Assembly: GCA_024681795.1 (NCBI GenBank)
Contig: JAILAD010000063.1
Span: 1-64,000, forward strand
Direction: 5' to 3'
Source: Lachnospiraceae bacterium
GTDB taxonomy: Bacteria > Bacillota > Clostridia > Lachnospirales > Lachnospiraceae
DNA length: 64,000 nucleotides
The notes beneath the pieces were generated by a model. It saw only the letters and a list, made by a program, of their open reading frames with translations. It made no database searches and had not been told where the DNA came from. Of the stretch, positions 44,688 through 53,098 are shown in pieces. Position 1 is the first letter of the stretch; each line of letters starts with the position of its first letter. The translations under genes and the position numbers were made by a program.

Positions 44688-45412
44688 TGTAAAGCCCGAC
44701 AATCCGTTGCCTTTTCCATTGTTCCCCGCTCAAACACTCCCGCATACACAGCCGGCTGATTCGTATAGTAAGCCCAGAACCGGTCGCCGTAATCATAATG
44801 CCACCACTCGGACGGCAGATTGGTAAAACCGGCACCCGTCATGGCATGATACAAAAGTCTGCGGTTATCCCGGATAGTATAGTAATTTTCCGTGTCTCTG
44901 ACCGTTTCGTAATATGCGGTATTTGATTTTTCGGAAATCTCGTCAAAGCCCGCGCCCATATCCAGCATCCGGCCTTTTTCATCAAGAACGGTCAGATCGA
45001 CGGCTCCGCCTGTGGTATGAACGGGCGGAAATGCCGGATCCTTTACCGGAACGGATACAAAAGCGGCAATCCTCTTCTGTTTTTCTTCTTCCTCTGCATT
45101 TTCCAGATGAAACTGACGAATCACCTTCTCTGAATAGAATCCGTACAGTTCCTCCTGAAGAAGAAAAGGCCGCCACGTATCGAAAAGATAAAACCGGTAT
45201 CCTTTCGGCAAAAAGGCATGCGCTTTGAGCAGTCTTTCATATACCTCTTTTCTGACCAGGCAGGCTTTCACTGCATTCTTCATGCCCGCTTCAAAATAGG
45301 TGCAGCCTGTTTCAAACCGTTCATCCGGCTTTATTTCAACAAAAGGACTGTCGGTAAATTCCGCGATGCGCATTTCTCCCGGATTTTCAATTATGGGTAT
45401 TGCAGGGTTCAT
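44684..45412 (-). CDS. VanX/DdpX-type D-Ala-D-Ala dipeptidase
   Basis: 242 residues with the peptidase M15D zinc motifs: PVHTTGGAVDLTV (the SxHxxGxAxD site, here with Val before His) and SEWWHYDYGD (catalytic Glu and third zinc ligand). GYRFYLFDTWRP also matches. It hydrolyses D-Ala-D-Ala. VanX acts in vancomycin resistance beside VanH/VanA, but none of those genes is here, so this is more likely a DdpX-like enzyme that recycles peptidoglycan dipeptide. No signal peptide is visible, so it is cytoplasmic. Confidence 0.9.
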   Translation of the reverse strand: MNPAIPIIENPGEMRIAEFTDSPFVEIKPDERFETGCTYFEAGMKNAVKACLVRKEVYERLLKAHAFLPKGYRFYLFDTWRPFLLQEELYGFYSEKVIRQFHLENAEEEEKQKRIAAFVSVPVKDPAFPPVHTTGGAVDLTVLDEKGRMLDMGAGFDEISEKSNTAYYETVRDTENYYTIRDNRRLLYHAMTGAGFTNLPSEWWHYDYGDRFWAYYTNQPAVYAGVFERGTMEKATDCRALH

Positions 45413-45488
45413 CCTTTTATTCGCTTTCTTCCTTGCTGCTTTTTTTATTTCTTATTTGTGTTTCTTCTGTCGTTTTATCCGTACCGCA

Positions 45489-46835
45489 CTAAAAATCTTC
45501 CGGCTCATCCTTCTCCCGAATATTGACGATTGCCCCGCTCATCGGCATAATCCAGCGGTTCGCCGCATGCATTTCAAATTCCCCGTTAAAGGATGCGCTC
45601 TGTGTTAATTTCATGGTTTCGTCAAAGAACGGAATCAGGTCGGCCGTATAATTGTCCTCCTGATATTCCACCAGTATTTCCGGGCTGAATGTCGGCTCAC
45701 TGATGGAGATATAAAGAAAATTATTGTTAAAATCAAACGGAATCTCAAAGCTAGCCTTGAATTTGATTAAATTCATGCGTTCGGACAGTTTATATTTCAC
45801 ATAGAGTCCCGTCTTTGTAACTTCCGCTTCGTAATAGTCCAGGAATTCCTCGTTAATCGCAACCTGCAGTTTAAAGAATGCCTTTACCATTCTGTCGATT
45901 TTTTCCTGCGGAAGATTTCTGATTATTTCAATATCTTCCGACTGCAATTTTAAGGATTCGCTGAAGAAAACCTTGTCATCCCTGAGATTTTCATCCAGCG
46001 AGCCGTCGTCAAAAGTAAACGCAAGCCAGATTTCATCCGGACCGTCCGACTTGATATACTGCTTTGTAAAACTTAAGCGTTCATACAGTCTGCAGTACTT
46101 TTCCTCATTATTTTGAAACGGAAGTTTACGAATCGGATGTTTGCTGTTCCGGAGAGAGGTGATGCTGAGCATATACCGGAAATCTTTCTTTTCGTTGAAT
46201 TTCCTCTCGAGATACGGCAGAATCATGCTCATAATCATCTCCGCATTTTCATCCGGCATATAGGACCTCAAAATATTTTTCAGGGTTTCCATTTTGACCG
46301 CATCCGGTACGCTTGAAAAGGTAAGCCCCGGATTTCCCGCTTTTTCGTTTCCGATTTTCAGTGCATTCGTCAGAACTTCCGCCCGCTTTGTCGGCTTCGA
46401 TTTCAGTTTGATTTTTCTCTTAATATAATCATAATCAAAAGACGAGATCAGTGCCGGCTCCGCATGAAATTTATCAAGATCCGCAATTTCTTCCGGCATT
46501 TCGTAATCCTTCAGCTCCTGATATTCAAAGCCCTGCATGATAAGGGGCAGAATATTCTTGTCATTTTTTTTCGCACATTTTATTTCTTCGAGGACATTAT
46601 CGGTTTTTGCACCTGCTTTTTTCTTAAAAATATTCGGCGAAAGGATCAGAATAAAATCCGTGCAGCTCTCAATTGCCCTCTCGATATTTTTGTCAAACCG
46701 TCCGGAATCCATGGCTTCCCTGTCATAAAAAACGGAGTATCCGCGACCGGTCAGCATAAAATACAATAATCTGGCCATGATTTCCCCACCGTCACGCCGG
46801 TAAGAAATAAAAATGTCAAATGTTTCTTTTCCCAT
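45489..46835 (-). CDS. TIR-domain protein (448 aa)
   Basis: Residues ~5-140 are a TIR domain: DIFISYRRDGGEIMARLLYF (first strand and BB-loop region), GYSVFYDREAMDSGRFDKNI, CTDFILILSP and a helix with NVLEEIKCA, where E83 or E84 is at the place of the catalytic Glu of NAD-cleaving TIRs. The remaining ~300 residues are a globular unknown domain with strands near the end. No transmembrane span. Its start lies 11 bases after the stop of a DUF4097-like membrane-protein gene, so they form an operon. TIR proteins of bacteria often act in anti-phage defence through NAD+ depletion or signalling; that role is not shown here. Confidence 0.85.
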   Translation of the reverse strand: MGKETFDIFISYRRDGGEIMARLLYFMLTGRGYSVFYDREAMDSGRFDKNIERAIESCTDFILILSPNIFKKKAGAKTDNVLEEIKCAKKNDKNILPLIMQGFEYQELKDYEMPEEIADLDKFHAEPALISSFDYDYIKRKIKLKSKPTKRAEVLTNALKIGNEKAGNPGLTFSSVPDAVKMETLKNILRSYMPDENAEMIMSMILPYLERKFNEKKDFRYMLSITSLRNSKHPIRKLPFQNNEEKYCRLYERLSFTKQYIKSDGPDEIWLAFTFDDGSLDENLRDDKVFFSESLKLQSEDIEIIRNLPQEKIDRMVKAFFKLQVAINEEFLDYYEAEVTKTGLYVKYKLSERMNLIKFKASFEIPFDFNNNFLYISISEPTFSPEILVEYQEDNYTADLIPFFDETMKLTQSASFNGEFEMHAANRWIMPMSGAIVNIREKDEPEDF

Positions 46836-46846
46836 GGTAAATCCCC

Positions 46847-48271
46847 CTAATTTACTATGATTGATCCGCCTCTGGCATCTGCCTTAATGATTCTTTTTCC
46901 GCTTCCGCGCTGATATTCAAAGAGCGGAACTTTTTTATATTCCGTATCCCCGATCTGCATTTTCACCGGTGTTCCGGTCAGATACAGGGAGTAATCCTGA
47001 ACATGAAATTCGTCCCGGTCCGGCTCAATATATGCAATACCCGTCCCACAGCAGATATCTGCTTCTTCCGATACGTTTCCGAAAAAACGAAACCTTCCGG
47101 AACTGATATTGGCTTTTAATTTTGCAACGGATACATCATTCAAAGTCATGATTCCGGCTCCGATATCCGTAATCAGCCTTTCCGCCGAAATTGAATCCAC
47201 CGTAATGTTCCCAAGACCATTCTGCATTTTTATTTCATCAAAATCAAGACCGGAAAAACTCATGGAACTGCCCTTCGGAAAAAGGACCGTCGCTTCCTCT
47301 CCGGAAAGAGGAACTTCACAATTAAAATTACGTCCGGAAAAATAAATGTCCAGATTATCCACTCTGCACCCGGACGGAACATAAAGAACAATCTGCGGCT
47401 CCGCCGAAGCAGAGTAGCGGTGAATATACGGAAAGACATTGACATACAGGGTATCCCCTTCCAAAAAAACCTGATATTCTCCGCTGTCAAAGCTTTCAAA
47501 TGCATACTCTCCCGATGCGGACTGACGAATATCCAGTCTTCCGCTCAGAACACTCACCTTCATTCTGTGAATCTCATCCGAATTTTCCAGTACGGTATAA
47601 GCCACAGTTCCTTTCAATTTCTCGGAAGTTTCGGCAAACGACAATTCGAGCGAATGCTCCGTGTAATCAAAAGTAAGCAGTTTCAGGTTCTGGATACGGT
47701 CGGAAAACGGAAGGACCTCAATGGTATCTTCCATGGCTTCTCTGGTTTCCTGAAATGCCGTAACGGTCAGATTTCCGATATCGTTGATACCGCCTGCGGC
47801 AACTCCGGCAATTGCAACCGCCAGACCAATCACTGCACCTGTAATACCGATACGAAGCACCTTAAACACAAGTGCCCGGATATCCTTTGCCATCACACGG
47901 GGCGGCCTTTTTCTTATTTTTCCGATAATCCACGGTACTGCATCAAGCACAAACCAGAACAAAAACAGTTCCGTAAGAATCCCTGCCGCAACAAGATGAA
48001 TCCCGCATCCCAAATGAATCAAAGAGGCCCTCGGAAGCGAAAAGACGTGGGTAATACCGACACCTACCAGAATCAGACCTCCGAAACAGTCCGCTGCTCC
48101 TCCGAGCGCAATACCCGCAAAAACAGTGGCAATTCCGGCACCCGACAAAAAAACAAAACCGGCCGCAAACATCAAAAGCACGCAGAAAAGCACATACCCG
48201 CAAATTGCGAGTATGTGCTCGAAAATACTTTTATTCGTGTTTTCGTTTTTTCCGTTCGATATTTCGCTCAT
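46847..48271 (-). CDS. Membrane protein with DUF4097-like beta-strand domain
   Basis: 474 residues. Residues ~15-180 hold four or five membrane spans (HILAICGYVLFCVLLMFAAGF, GGAADCFGGLILVGVGI, CGIHLVAAGILTELFLFWFVL, ALVFKVLRIGITGAVIGLAV). Residues ~220-474 are repeated beta strands of the DUF4097 type (LYVPSGCRVDNLDIYFSGRNFNCEV, LDFDEIKMQNGLGNITVDSISAERLITDIGAGIMTLNDVSVAKLKANISSGRFRF), probably outside the cell as a solenoid. Such proteins often come with envelope-stress regulators. Here the partner is the TIR gene directly downstream. Confidence 0.85.
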   Translation of the reverse strand: MSEISNGKNENTNKSIFEHILAICGYVLFCVLLMFAAGFVFLSGAGIATVFAGIALGGAADCFGGLILVGVGITHVFSLPRASLIHLGCGIHLVAAGILTELFLFWFVLDAVPWIIGKIRKRPPRVMAKDIRALVFKVLRIGITGAVIGLAVAIAGVAAGGINDIGNLTVTAFQETREAMEDTIEVLPFSDRIQNLKLLTFDYTEHSLELSFAETSEKLKGTVAYTVLENSDEIHRMKVSVLSGRLDIRQSASGEYAFESFDSGEYQVFLEGDTLYVNVFPYIHRYSASAEPQIVLYVPSGCRVDNLDIYFSGRNFNCEVPLSGEEATVLFPKGSSMSFSGLDFDEIKMQNGLGNITVDSISAERLITDIGAGIMTLNDVSVAKLKANISSGRFRFFGNVSEEADICCGTGIAYIEPDRDEFHVQDYSLYLTGTPVKMQIGDTEYKKVPLFEYQRGSGKRIIKADARGGSIIVN

Positions 48272-48290
48272 GATCTCCCAAATTTACCGA

Positions 48291-49604
48291 TTATCGTTCA
48301 CACTTCCAGAATGCGGCGGAATATGCCGGCATCAGACTGCCGCCGCCGAAATCATGATTTTCTCCGGTAATCAGATCCACCGCCATACCGCAGCCCGCAT
48401 CAAAGTGTGCCGTGTAATCATTGGAGTCCATATTGATTGCCACAAGGACTCTCTCATGCTCACTCTTTCTTTCAAAAATACACTGCTTATTGGTCAGTAC
48501 CACGCTTCTGAAGTTCCCGTAATTAAGTGCTTCGCTGCTTTCCTTTGCTTTTGTAAGGGCAGCAATGAAATCGGTTAACTCATTCCATTCGGGCTTTTCA
48601 AAGCATGCACGAAGTGCAGGGTCTCCCTGGGACTTGTCTGCCTTTGTGCCCCACTCGCTTCCGTAGTATACGCAGGGAATTCCGGGCATACCGAATACCA
48701 TTGCATAAACAAGCGGCAGGCATTTCGGATCCTGAATGATGCTTGCGATACGGCTGACATCATGATTGTCCGCAAAGCTTAACAAATGAGCACCTCTTGC
48801 AACCGCCCACGGCTGATCCTCGAAGAGACGAAGCAGGGAATGTACGATTTCAAACATATTCGCGGAATTGAATGCGGAATGAATTCCTTTGTAGCACTGG
48901 TAATTCGTTACGGAATGGATATTCATTTCCTGAAGCATTCTGCCGTACTCTCCGTGCAGTACTTCTCCGAGCAGGAAGAAGTCCTCCTTCCTGGAATCGC
49001 AGAAGCCGCGGAGTCTGTTTAAAAATCCGTAATCCAGACAGTATGCGACATCCAGACGGATTCCGTCGATATCGAATTCGTTTATCCATCCTTCCACTGC
49101 ATGGAAGATATGCTGAATGACGTCTTCATTATGAAGATTCAGTTTGACCAGATCGTAATTTCCTTCCCAGCCTTCATACCAGAGACCGTCGTTATAGTTG
49201 GAGTTTCCGCCGAAATCAATCCGGTTGAACCATCCCACATACGGAGATCCCTCGCGGTTTTTCAGCACGTCCTGAAAAGCCCAGAAGCCGCGTCCGACAT
49301 GATTGAATACACCGTCAAGCACAACCTTGATTCCTGCCTCGTGCAGTGCCTTGCAAACCTTTGCAAAATCCTCGTTCGTACCGAGACGACAGTCGATTTT
49401 TGTATAATCCCTGGTGTTATAGCCGTGTGTATCGGATTCAAAAACCGGCGAAAAATAAATCGCGTTGATTCCCAGTTTCTGCATGTGAGGAATCCAGTCA
49501 AGCACCTTTAAAATACGGTGTTCGGGATTACCGTCGTTTTCAAAGGGTGCTCCGCAGAATCCCAGTGGATAAATCTGATAAAATACACTTTCATAAGCCC
49601 ACAT
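48291..49604 (-). CDS. Alpha-amylase family glycoside hydrolase (GH13)
   Basis: 437 residues, compact, no signal peptide, so intracellular. Catalytic blocks: GVFNHVG (region I), GIRLDVAYCLD (nucleophile Asp), FLLGEVLHG (acid/base Glu), FADNHDVSR (third Asp). It begins MWAYESVFYQIYPLGFCGAPFEND and ends in a short beta domain. It likely cuts maltodextrins or cyclodextrins in the cytoplasm, complementing glgP and malQ. Exact bond and product cannot be told by eye. Confidence 0.92.
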   Translation of the reverse strand: MWAYESVFYQIYPLGFCGAPFENDGNPEHRILKVLDWIPHMQKLGINAIYFSPVFESDTHGYNTRDYTKIDCRLGTNEDFAKVCKALHEAGIKVVLDGVFNHVGRGFWAFQDVLKNREGSPYVGWFNRIDFGGNSNYNDGLWYEGWEGNYDLVKLNLHNEDVIQHIFHAVEGWINEFDIDGIRLDVAYCLDYGFLNRLRGFCDSRKEDFFLLGEVLHGEYGRMLQEMNIHSVTNYQCYKGIHSAFNSANMFEIVHSLLRLFEDQPWAVARGAHLLSFADNHDVSRIASIIQDPKCLPLVYAMVFGMPGIPCVYYGSEWGTKADKSQGDPALRACFEKPEWNELTDFIAALTKAKESSEALNYGNFRSVVLTNKQCIFERKSEHERVLVAINMDSNDYTAHFDAGCGMAVDLITGENHDFGGGSLMPAYSAAFWKCER

Positions 49605-49628
49605 TTTTCTTTCCTCCGTTTCGAAAAT

Positions 49629-52172
49629 TTAATCCTGCATATTCCAGAATGCCGCAATATGCTTCGATACCGTGTTGAGCGATACCGTTTCTTCAAAGAG
49701 CATATGCTCCGGAAACAGGACCGTGTACTCCGGTTTTAAAAATCGTTTCTCCAGGTACAGGATGATTCCCCTGTCTTTTTCGGTCCGGATTAATCTCCCG
49801 GCCGCCTGAAGGATTTTATTCATTCCCGGAATCTGATAGGCATACTCGTATCCGCGCCCCGCGTTTTCATCAAAATATTCTCTCATGAGCTCGCGGTCTT
49901 TTGTAACAAACGGAATACCGCCGCCTACTACCAGTACACCGATTAAATCCTCTCCCGTCAGATCGATTCCCTCGGAGAAGATTCCCCCTAATACGCAAAA
50001 GCCTACCACACTTCTTGTGACGGACGCAAGTCCTTTATGAATCGGTATGGCCTTCCCCCGCTTCGAACCCGCTCCCGCAGGGGCAAATCCGGGCAGGCAG
50101 AGCTGATCTTCATTTCCGTTTTTTTCGCTTTTGCCTTCCGAATATCTATCATTTATACCACTTTTTTTAAATTTTGCAAGAAAATCCTCCCGCTCACGCT
50201 CCGACATCCCCTCCGTCTGAAGGATTACGTCAAATACGACGGGTGCATATTTTTTATAAAGAATCCGGTGCACCCGTTCCGCAAAATCAAAGGAAGGAAA
50301 GAAAATCATGTAATTTCCCTGTTTCGCCTTCACCGTCCGGTAGATATATGCGGCGATTTTTTCGTAATTATCATCCGTCCGCTCGTCATAACGGCTTGTA
50401 ACGTCCATCGCCGTAAGAATCCGTCTGTTCTCCTTCGAAAAAACCGATTTTGCAAGAATTTCCGGGTCTTCCGAGGTTCCGCCGAGAAGGTCCTTATAAT
50501 ATTCAACCGGAAAAAGCGTTGCCGAAAACATCACCCCTCCGGCGGCACGTTTATTCACCGAACGTAATATTTTTCCGGGATCCATGCAAAGAAGCTTTAC
50601 TTCCGTTTTGCCGTCTTCACAAAGCCTTGCATACAGTTTATATTCGTCCCCGATCAGCTCCCACATGCTCTGAAAATGGCTGACTTCAAAATAGTAATTA
50701 AGAATCGCCTTCCATAATTTTCCGCCGCGCTTCCGCTCCGGGGTCTCCAAAACCTTTTGTACCACGGCTGTAAAACGGTTTAACGCCTTTAACTGCGGTG
50801 CAAAGAGGTTAAAATCGGGATAAACGTAACAGCCCTCATCACATTTTCTCTTTACTTTCAGAAACGAAGCCTCGCACTCGTGAAGTGTTACGGCAATCTG
50901 CCGCGCGTAGGAGACCGGAATCGGAAGTCTCCTCGGGTGTTCCAGCTCCGCCTCCAGAATTGCGGCGAGTGCCCCCATATCCTCCTTGGCAAGAACCGCC
51001 GAATACATCTCTCTCGCCCGGTCCACAAGATTATGCGCCTCGTCCGTCAGAAAGAGATATTTCCCGTTATTTCCTTCCGAAAAAAATCTCCTGAGATACA
51101 CATGCGGATCATAAACATAGTTGTAATCGCAGATGATCACATCTGCAAACAGCGATAAATCAAGACTGAATTCAAACGGACAGACCTTGTGTTTTTTCGC
51201 ATATTCTTCTATGATTTCCCGGCTCAGTTCCTCTTTGGACGTAATCACCTCGTAAATGGCATCGTTCACCCTGTCATAATGTCCGCCTGCCCGCTCACAT
51301 GCAATCGGATTGCAGTCGGGTTCGTCCAGAATACAGATTTTTTCTTTTGCCGTCAGAACAATACTCTTAATCCTCAGCGCATTTTTTCTGAGAATTGCAA
51401 GTGTATCCGCCGCAACCGTACGCGTTATGGTTTTCGCGGTCAGATAAAAAATCCTCTCGATCCCGCTCTTTCTGATTTCGCGGACGGCCGGATACAGCGT
51501 TGTGACGGTTTTTCCGCATCCGGTCGGTGCCTCCATAAAAAGAAAGTTCCCCGACTCATATGTTTCGGCACATAATCCGACAAGTTTTTCCTGTCCTTCC
51601 CGGTACTCAAACGGGAATTTCATCTCCTCAATCGAATCATCGCGGATTTTTTTCCATTCCACCTCCGCCTTCGCCCACTTGGCATACTCCTGCATGATTT
51701 CCATAAACCACGCGATTATTTCTTCCTTCGTTAATGTATTGCGGAATCTTTTAACCGCCTCTGTTTCAAAATTGCAGTAGGTTACCTGAACCCCGATTTC
51801 ACTTAAATTTTCTTTGGTCAATACCATATATGCGTAGCACATGGCCTGCGCAAGATGTTCCCTTTTCGGCTCCTTTATGAAATCCAGTTTTTTGTAGGTT
51901 CCCTTTATTTCATCAATCGTAATTCCGCTTTTTTCGACAATGACTCCGTCCGCACGTCCTTCCACGCAGATTAAAAAATTCTCGTACGGAACCGTAACGC
52001 TCATCTTTACTTCCGCGTTGTATCCGGAACCGGCCGCTTTCTGGATTTTTTTATGAATCCTGCTGCCCGCCTCCATGGCATCGGAAGCTCCGGTACCGCT
52101 TAAATTGTCAATATCGCCGGAACGGAGCAGAAACTCCACCAGATGCCGGACCGATACGTGAACTTCCGTCAT
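49629..52172 (-). CDS. Rad3/DinG-type Fe-S helicase with N-terminal nuclease-like domain
   Basis: 847 residues from ATG 52172; the frame is open to 52478 but overlaps the protease gene. Residues ~1-170 resemble a PD-(D/E)xK/Cas4-like nuclease (VCVEGRADGVIVEKSGITIDEIKG). The helicase part has Walker A APTGCGKT (~200), a Cys cluster typical of an Fe-S site (ICILDEPDCNPIACERAGG…HKVCPFEF), the DEAH box (LTDEAHNLVD), and C-terminal motifs with AAGRLIRTEKDRGIILYLE. Such proteins unwind DNA 5' to 3' in repair. The start overlaps the protease stop as ATGA, so translation is coupled. Confidence 0.9.
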   Translation of the reverse strand: MTEVHVSVRHLVEFLLRSGDIDNLSGTGASDAMEAGSRIHKKIQKAAGSGYNAEVKMSVTVPYENFLICVEGRADGVIVEKSGITIDEIKGTYKKLDFIKEPKREHLAQAMCYAYMVLTKENLSEIGVQVTYCNFETEAVKRFRNTLTKEEIIAWFMEIMQEYAKWAKAEVEWKKIRDDSIEEMKFPFEYREGQEKLVGLCAETYESGNFLFMEAPTGCGKTVTTLYPAVREIRKSGIERIFYLTAKTITRTVAADTLAILRKNALRIKSIVLTAKEKICILDEPDCNPIACERAGGHYDRVNDAIYEVITSKEELSREIIEEYAKKHKVCPFEFSLDLSLFADVIICDYNYVYDPHVYLRRFFSEGNNGKYLFLTDEAHNLVDRAREMYSAVLAKEDMGALAAILEAELEHPRRLPIPVSYARQIAVTLHECEASFLKVKRKCDEGCYVYPDFNLFAPQLKALNRFTAVVQKVLETPERKRGGKLWKAILNYYFEVSHFQSMWELIGDEYKLYARLCEDGKTEVKLLCMDPGKILRSVNKRAAGGVMFSATLFPVEYYKDLLGGTSEDPEILAKSVFSKENRRILTAMDVTSRYDERTDDNYEKIAAYIYRTVKAKQGNYMIFFPSFDFAERVHRILYKKYAPVVFDVILQTEGMSEREREDFLAKFKKSGINDRYSEGKSEKNGNEDQLCLPGFAPAGAGSKRGKAIPIHKGLASVTRSVVGFCVLGGIFSEGIDLTGEDLIGVLVVGGGIPFVTKDRELMREYFDENAGRGYEYAYQIPGMNKILQAAGRLIRTEKDRGIILYLEKRFLKPEYTVLFPEHMLFEETVSLNTVSKHIAAFWNMQD

Positions 52173-53029
52173 TGATTTTTTCCTCTTTTTTTCATAACCG
52201 TAAACAAAACAATACCGGCAGCCGTAATAACGCCCATAACAAGCATTCCGGGAACGGACATTAAAACCGCATAAAATTCCGGAATATTTGCATATAGCGT
52301 AACCAGAATATTTGCGCTCATATGGCAGATTGCCGATCCGGCAAGCGAATCCGTCAGATGCATCATAAGTGCAAGAAGTACACCCATTAAAAAGGCATAG
52401 ATTCCCTGCATGACATTCCCGTGATACAGTCCGAAAATCACGGCCGAAATCAGAATTGCGGGTATTATGTTCATCCATTTGGAAAGATATTTAAACAAAA
52501 TCCCCCGGAATGCCACTTCCTCCGCAAAAGGGGCAACAATCCCGTAAGCGGGTAAGGATACCCAGAGCGGAATCTGAAAGGCATAATCCGAAGAATACAC
52601 CGCATCCGCGGGAAGAATTTTATCCCATGGAATGATTCCGAATCCCCGGTTTAAAAAATAAGCCGTGCCGAGTGAAATCATAATTACCGCCAGGGACAAA
52701 AGAAGACTTTCCGCAAAAGTTGCCTTTTCTCCCGCCTTAATCCGCGGGCGCATATTCCTGTGTTCCTTCGGCAGCAGGAAAAAAACGACTCCGCCGCTCA
52801 CAAGATAGGAAGCAATTCCGAGATAATTTACAATATTGCCATGTAATCCGAAAAATGTGCTGACCACGGGAAATGCGTAGTAAATACAGGAATACAGCGC
52901 AAGCAACCAGATCATTTTCAGGACATCCTGCCAGAAATTCAGTGCTTTATTCAGTTTTTCCTTTTCCTTACTATTGTCCATAATAACCTGTTGTCCGTAT
53001 TTCTTTCCGCATTTGTTTCCGTATTTCAT
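52169..53029 (-). CDS. CPBP-family intramembrane protease
   Basis: 286 residues (or 270 if translation starts at the ATG at 52981; neither start has a strong ribosome binding site). About seven membrane spans. The Abi/CPBP motifs are AEEVAFRGILFKYL (EExxxR), IFGLYHGNVMQG (FxxxH) and the final span region LAGSAICHMSANI with the third His. These proteases cut membrane-embedded substrates; bacterial members are linked to bacteriocin immunity and other roles. It is translationally coupled to the helicase gene downstream. Confidence 0.9.
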   Translation of the reverse strand: MKYGNKCGKKYGQQVIMDNSKEKEKLNKALNFWQDVLKMIWLLALYSCIYYAFPVVSTFFGLHGNIVNYLGIASYLVSGGVVFFLLPKEHRNMRPRIKAGEKATFAESLLLSLAVIMISLGTAYFLNRGFGIIPWDKILPADAVYSSDYAFQIPLWVSLPAYGIVAPFAEEVAFRGILFKYLSKWMNIIPAILISAVIFGLYHGNVMQGIYAFLMGVLLALMMHLTDSLAGSAICHMSANILVTLYANIPEFYAVLMSVPGMLVMGVITAAGIVLFTVMKKRGKNQ

Positions 53030-53098
53030 TATATCGTAATTCCGGATTAAATATTACCCGCGAAGCTTTTTCATTTCCGCCGTATCCGGATAAAAGCG

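Noticed and set aside
44581-44690. T-box leader of valS
   Set aside because: No specifier stem or conserved antiterminator sequence could be found; the gap is too short.
52173-52478. N-terminal extension of the helicase gene
   Set aside because: It overlaps the CPBP protease gene in another frame and gives Cys/Tyr-rich nonsense; the ATGA overlap gives a natural start.
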